Source: Bacteroidales bacterium (GTDB taxonomy: Bacteria; Bacteroidota; Bacteroidia; Bacteroidales; NBLH01). Taken from it: a DNA stretch of 22,219 nucleotides. Position numbers and translations under genes: made by a program. The notes below the pieces were generated by a model, which saw only the letters and a program-made list of their open reading frames with translations, was not told the DNA's origin and did not search any database. The DNA is taken from NCBI GenBank assembly GCA_027083715.1, contig JALWNR010000187.1, positions 1 through 22,219 of the forward strand, written 5' to 3'. Of this stretch, positions 18,849-22,219 are shown piece after piece. Each line of letters opens with the position of its first letter. Position 1 is the first letter of the stretch.

Positions 18849-19130
18849 TCAGACACTTTCAATATGTTCTATCAGTTCTTTACTTTTGATGTGTGAAAAA
18901 ATGGCAATATCAAATAAATAAGGTAAATAAAGCTTTTCAATATCTTCTTCTATTTTATAAATTGTTTTTAGGTTTAGATTGTCTCCATAAAAAACAATGT
19001 CAATATCAGAACCTTTTCTGTAATTTCCCTTTGCACGCGAGCCGTAAATGATAACTTTCTCAATATTTTTATATTGTGAAGAGATATCCTGTAGCTGTTT
19101 TATTATTTTATCCGATAATCCAAACTGCAT
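18849..19130 (-). CDS. Orphan MNT-type nucleotidyltransferase
   Basis: 93 residues, the length of minimal (MNT) nucleotidyltransferases. The active site is complete: GSRAKGNYRKGSDID at 30-44 gives the GS signature and Asp42/Asp44, and the third carboxylate is Asp74 in FDIAIF. Such proteins usually act as the antitoxin of HEPN/MNT modules, where they adenylylate the HEPN RNase. Here no HEPN partner lies on either side: 19131-19288 and 18787-18848 contain no reading frame of that type. It is convergent with porQ (62-base gap) and lies downstream of the EF-G2 gene beyond its terminator. It may be a solitary enzyme, or the survivor of a broken pair. Confidence 0.82.
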   Translation of the reverse strand: MQFGLSDKIIKQLQDISSQYKNIEKVIIYGSRAKGNYRKGSDIDIVFYGDNLNLKTIYKIEEDIEKLYLPYLFDIAIFSHIKSKELIEHIESV

Positions 19131-19230
19131 TACTTTTATTTTTGCAATAACTAAACTTTTGCTGCCATCTGATATCTTGTGTCATAACGCCATGATTTTA
19201 CGTTAAAATTACAACATTTGTTTAACCCGG

Positions 19231-19267
19231 AAAAATAAAAAAGGCTGCCCACAACGAACAGCCTCTT
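19231..19267 (-). terminator. Intrinsic terminator of the EF-G2 gene
   Basis: On the - strand a stem of AGGCTG/CAGCCT (plus one mismatch and outer pairs) with an 11-base loop runs into TTTTTTATTTTT, about 20 bases after the stop. The GGCAGCCTTTTTTAT arm is the same as in the rrn terminator. Confidence 0.85.
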
Positions 19268-19288
19268 TAAGAAATTTTTAAAAAGAGA

Positions 19289-21445
19289 TTAATCTTCTTC
19301 TTGCTCTGCTGCATAAGCTTTCAGTAGCGCATCCTGAATATCATGTGATACAGGACTGTACTCTGCAAATTTCATGGTGAAAGTTGCTCTACCGTTTGTT
19401 AATGAACTCAAAGCGGTTGAATATTTAGCCATTTCAGCCAAAGGCACTTTTGCCATGATTTTTTCAAAGCCTTTTTCGCTGCTCATACCCGAAATGATAG
19501 CACGGCGACCTTGTAAATCACTCATTACATCACCCATTCTGTCTGAGGGAACCAATACTTCTACATCGTAAATTGGTTCAAGAATTTTTGGTCCTGCATT
19601 TTTAAAGGCTTCTGAGAAAGCTTTTGCACCGGCTAATTTAAACGAAATTTCATTTGAATCAACAGGGTGCATTTTACCATCATAAACACTTACTCTAATA
19701 TCACGTGCATAAGAGCCTGTTAATGGACCTTCCTCCATTTTTTCCATAATACCTTTCAGGATAGCCGGCATAAAACGGGCATCAATCACACCGCCGACAA
19801 TACAGTTGTAGAAAATCAGTTTACCGCCCCAGTCCAATGGAATTTCTTCTTTGCCGCGAACATTGATTTTAAGCTCTTTATCACCAAATTTGTACATGGT
19901 CGGATCCGGCATTCCTTCTTCATAAGGTTCAATAACCAGATGTACCTCGCCGAATTGTCCGGCACCTCCTGATTGTTTTTTGTGGCGATAATCAGCTTGT
20001 GCCGCCTTGGTAATGGTTTCACGATACGGTATTTTCGGAGCAATAAATTCGGTTTCCACTTTGTGGATGTTATCCAAATGCCATTTTACCATATTCAAAT
20101 GAAACTCTCCCTGACCATGTAAAATAAGCTGTTTAAGTTCTTTTGAATATTCCAAAATAACAGTAGGGTCTTCTTCCTGAATACGATGCAATACTTCTCC
20201 TAATTTTTCATCGTCTGATTCGCTTTTTGCTTTAATTGCCACTCTGAATTTTGGATCTGGAAACTGCATTTCAGGGAAATACCAATCCTGTCCTTTTTCG
20301 TTCAGCGTATGGTTGGTTTTTGTTTCTTTCAGTTTAACTGTCGCACCAATATCTCCTGCTACCAGTTTTTCTACTTTTGTACGGTTTTTCCCTGCTACCA
20401 CAAACAGTTGCGACAAACGCTCTTTTGCTTGTTTGTTGGTGTTGATCAAATCCATACCTTCTTCAACAGTGCCCGACATTACTTTAAAATAAAGCACTTC
20501 ACCCAAATGTGGCTCAACGGTATTTTTAAATACAAATAAAGAGGTAGGTCCGTTGGCATCACATTTTACTTCATTGCCTTCGTTGTTTACAGGGGCTGGC
20601 ATCAGGTCAGGAGTAGGTGCTACATTGCCCAAAAACTCCATTAAACGGCGTACGCCCATGTTTTTCTTTGCAGATGTACAGAAAACAGGGAATAATTCGC
20701 GTTTAATTAAACCTTCGCGCATTCCTTTGCGCATTTCATCTTCGGTAAGACTTTCTTTTTCAAAGAAAATCTCCATTAATTCTTCATCGTTCTCGGCACA
20801 AGCCTCTACAAGCTCATTATGTAGTTCTGTTGCTTTATCCATTTGGTCGGCAGGAATATCAACAATCTGTGGTTCTCCACCTTCCTCTCCCCATTGGTAC
20901 ATTTTCATTAAAAGAACATCTACTACTGCATTAAACTCAGCTCCGGGATTTACCGGATATTGTACAACAGTTACTTTTTTGCCAAAAGCTTGTTTAATAT
21001 CATCTATGGTTTTTTCGTAGTTTGCATTATCATGATCTAATTGATTTATTACAAAAACTACGGGTTTATTTAAGTTATCAGTATGTCGCCAAATAATTTC
21101 AGTTCCGGTTTCTACACCATTTTGTGCATTTACCATCATAATACCCGTATCCACCACATGAAGTGCTGAAATTACGCCACCCACAAAGTCATCGGCTCCG
21201 GGAGTATCAATAATATTTATTTTTTTGCCAAGCCATTCAGTATGTAGTACCGTAGAAAAAACAGAACTTTCGCGTTCATGTTCAATTTCATGATAATCCG
21301 AAACCGTATTTTTCTGACCTACATCGCCGCGTCTTTTAATTACACCGCCTTCAAATAACATTGCTTCTGCCAGGGTGGTTTTCCCCAGTCCGGCATTGCC
21401 AAGCAAGGCAAGATTCCGGACTTCATTAGTTTGATATATTTTCAT
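19289..21445 (-). CDS. EF-G2-type elongation factor G paralog, predicted GTPase-deficient
   Basis: 718 residues with the full EF-G plan: G domain (1-285, with G' insert), domain II (~300-385), III (~395-470), IV (from ~475, with HKKQSGGAGQFGEV at 488-501) and V to the end. The P-loop is GNAGLGKT (16-23). Switch II is DTPGADDF (80-87), with Ala84 where EF-G has its catalytic His (DTPGHVDF). Switch I lacks RGITI (it reads ERESSVF), and G4 is NQLD (134-137), not NKxD. Bacteroides thetaiotaomicron EF-G2, which I recall begins very similarly, is reported to translocate ribosomes without GTP hydrolysis and to matter in carbon starvation. By homology this gene should do the same. The housekeeping EF-G (fusA) would be elsewhere. 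Its own promoter and terminator bracket it. Confidence 0.92.
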   Translation of the reverse strand: MKIYQTNEVRNLALLGNAGLGKTTLAEAMLFEGGVIKRRGDVGQKNTVSDYHEIEHERESSVFSTVLHTEWLGKKINIIDTPGADDFVGGVISALHVVDTGIMMVNAQNGVETGTEIIWRHTDNLNKPVVFVINQLDHDNANYEKTIDDIKQAFGKKVTVVQYPVNPGAEFNAVVDVLLMKMYQWGEEGGEPQIVDIPADQMDKATELHNELVEACAENDEELMEIFFEKESLTEDEMRKGMREGLIKRELFPVFCTSAKKNMGVRRLMEFLGNVAPTPDLMPAPVNNEGNEVKCDANGPTSLFVFKNTVEPHLGEVLYFKVMSGTVEEGMDLINTNKQAKERLSQLFVVAGKNRTKVEKLVAGDIGATVKLKETKTNHTLNEKGQDWYFPEMQFPDPKFRVAIKAKSESDDEKLGEVLHRIQEEDPTVILEYSKELKQLILHGQGEFHLNMVKWHLDNIHKVETEFIAPKIPYRETITKAAQADYRHKKQSGGAGQFGEVHLVIEPYEEGMPDPTMYKFGDKELKINVRGKEEIPLDWGGKLIFYNCIVGGVIDARFMPAILKGIMEKMEEGPLTGSYARDIRVSVYDGKMHPVDSNEISFKLAGAKAFSEAFKNAGPKILEPIYDVEVLVPSDRMGDVMSDLQGRRAIISGMSSEKGFEKIMAKVPLAEMAKYSTALSSLTNGRATFTMKFAEYSPVSHDIQDALLKAYAAEQEED

Positions 21446-21529
21446 TCCGTAAGACTTTAAATTATGTTAATTAATAGTTAAAAATTCGATACAAGTTTGA
21501 AATTATTATGTCCGTATTGCAAAGTCTGC

Positions 21530-21559
21530 CAAAATTAATAAAATTTTGCATACATGCAA
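21530..21559 (-). promoter_or_regulatory. Promoter of the EF-G2 gene
   Basis: On the - strand TTG (21559-21557), 19-base spacer, TAATTTTG (21537-21530): both parts of the Bacteroidota promoter at correct spacing. The predicted 5' UTR is about 80 bases, A/T-rich and without Shine-Dalgarno. Confidence 0.6.
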
Positions 21560-21626
21560 CTTTATATTGGGGGCTATGTTGTAGAATATATGTATATACT
21601 ATAATTTTATTTTCTGATATTTATCT

Positions 21627-21769
21627 GGGCGGCTACAGGCTTTTCGCTCATAGCGTCCGCCACAAAAAACAACAAAAGCAAACGGCGGAAAAGGAGCTTC
21701 CTTCTGTCGCTCTTTTTCGCCGGCTTTTGTATGTTTTTTGTGGCGTTCGGCTATCCGCTTCAATCCCTG
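21627..21769. repeat. 143-bp structured intergenic repeat, copy 2
   Basis: Direct-orientation counterpart of 6077-6218. Its long arms are 21658-21679 (CGCCAC start, AACAAAAGC end) and 21723-21745 (GCTTTTGTATG to GTGGCG). The inner stem pairs CGGCGG..GGAGC (from about 21683) with GCTCTTTTTCGCCG (to about 21722). The outer segments of the arms differ from copy 1 on both sides in a way that preserves pairing. The reading frame 21508-21861 across it is not credible as a protein. The element lies upstream of the EF-G2 gene, as copy 1 lies upstream of pyrC. Confidence 0.75.
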
Positions 21770-21845
21770 CCGCAACGTACTTCGTATTCTGTACCATATA
21801 TATCCCTATTGGCTTATACGGTTTAAAGGTTTATTGGTTTAAATC

Positions 21846-21875
21846 ATCTGCGGAAATCTGAGTAATCTGCGGATA
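21846..21875. repeat. Degenerate ATCTGCGG short tandem units
   Basis: Three near-10-base units, ATCTGCGGAA, ATCTGAGTA and ATCTGCGGAT, followed shortly by GACCACAGAT. I recall similar ATCTG(C/T)GG tracts between genes of many environmental bacteria. No function is apparent. Confidence 0.45.
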
Positions 21876-21906
21876 AAACTATTGACCACAGATAATTATT
21901 GCTGGT

Positions 21907-22066
21907 TTTACACCAAAGGTGTAAATCTTTGAGCGCTTGCTGTACTTTGTGATTTAATTATTGCGCCTAAACTGTTCAAGTGTCCGCCTGCCGGCAGACG
22001 GTTTGACGTTTACACAAGTTAGAAACTTGTGCTGTGCTACGTACTACAACTTTCTAAGGTTGTGAA
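21907..22066. repeat. Cluster of short palindromes (REP-like)
   Basis: Part of a 774-base gene-free right end (21446-22219). Members: TTTACACC/GGTGTAAA with AAA loop (21907-21925); CCGCCTGCCGGCAGACGG, palindromic but for one pair (21984-22001); CACAAGTT/AACTTGTG with AGA loop (22013-22031); and an imperfect ACAAC..GTTGT hairpin (22046-22063). The last two sit 14 bases apart, like paired REP units. No transposase or RAYT gene is in the window. Beyond 22066 a TTAGCC/GGCTAA pair is the only further structure, and no partial gene runs off the end. Confidence 0.45.
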
Positions 22067-22219
22067 AAAAATGTTTGTTCTTTCAAGAAATAAAATATTC
22101 GAATGAAATGATTAGACCTAGCATTCATGCTACGGGATATACGATAATAAAAAAACAGGCATTAGCCCGACAATTAATAGGCTAAAAGTCATAGTATTCT
22201 AAATTAGGTATGCTAAAAC

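Noticed and set aside
18787..19288. A HEPN/MNT toxin-antitoxin pair
   Set aside because: Only the MNT half is found; flanking DNA has no HEPN-sized reading frame.
21508..21861. 117-codon reading frame on the + strand
   Set aside because: It crosses the EF-G2 promoter and repeat copy 2; no domain or signal, and the composition is that of the repeat.

Overview
The window is chromosomal DNA from a member of the Bacteroidota. Four things point there: 16S/23S sequence of Bacteroidota type; promoters of the phylum's TTTG-N19/20-TAnnTTTG form; almost no Shine-Dalgarno sequences although the 16S keeps CCTCCTTT at its 3' end; and phylum-specific genes (type IX secretion protein PorQ, an EF-G2-type elongation factor paralog, a response regulator without a DNA-binding domain). 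The DNA is AT-rich. The 16S looks closest to Bacteroidales/Marinilabiliales-like lineages, but I cannot place it further.

Layout. 1-6003 holds housekeeping genes: fbp (-), aspartokinase lysC (+), a D-2-hydroxyacid dehydrogenase (-), a small lipoprotein (-) and dihydroorotase pyrC (-). 6004-6976 has no gene. It holds a 142-bp structured repeat, a hairpin, five tandem rRNA promoters and the rrn leader. 6977-11848 is a complete 16S-23S-5S operon with a terminator. Its 16S-23S spacer lacks normal tRNA genes but holds a small tRNA-like fold where the tRNA would sit. 11936-18786 is a run of + strand genes: an NtrC-family response regulator, an aspartase-family lyase, a Pycsar-effector-like membrane protein, a lysine-6-dehydrogenase-like enzyme, an EamA transporter and porQ. 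18849-21445 (-) holds an orphan MNT nucleotidyltransferase and the EF-G2-like factor. 21446-22219 is non-coding: the EF-G2 promoter, a second copy of the structured repeat, and several short palindromes.

How the genes relate. Most are independent metabolic genes: gluconeogenesis, aspartate-family amino acids, pyrimidines, and lysine or aspartate catabolism. EamA and porQ are translationally abutted. The lipoprotein has a weak GldN-like segment, which would tie it to the same gliding/type IX secretion biology as PorQ, but this is inference. There is no phage, IS element, CRISPR array or complete defence system. The most unusual signals are the tRNA-like minihelix in the spacer, the two repeats whose arms differ in compensating ways, the tandem rrn promoter array, and the EF-G paralog lacking the catalytic histidine.
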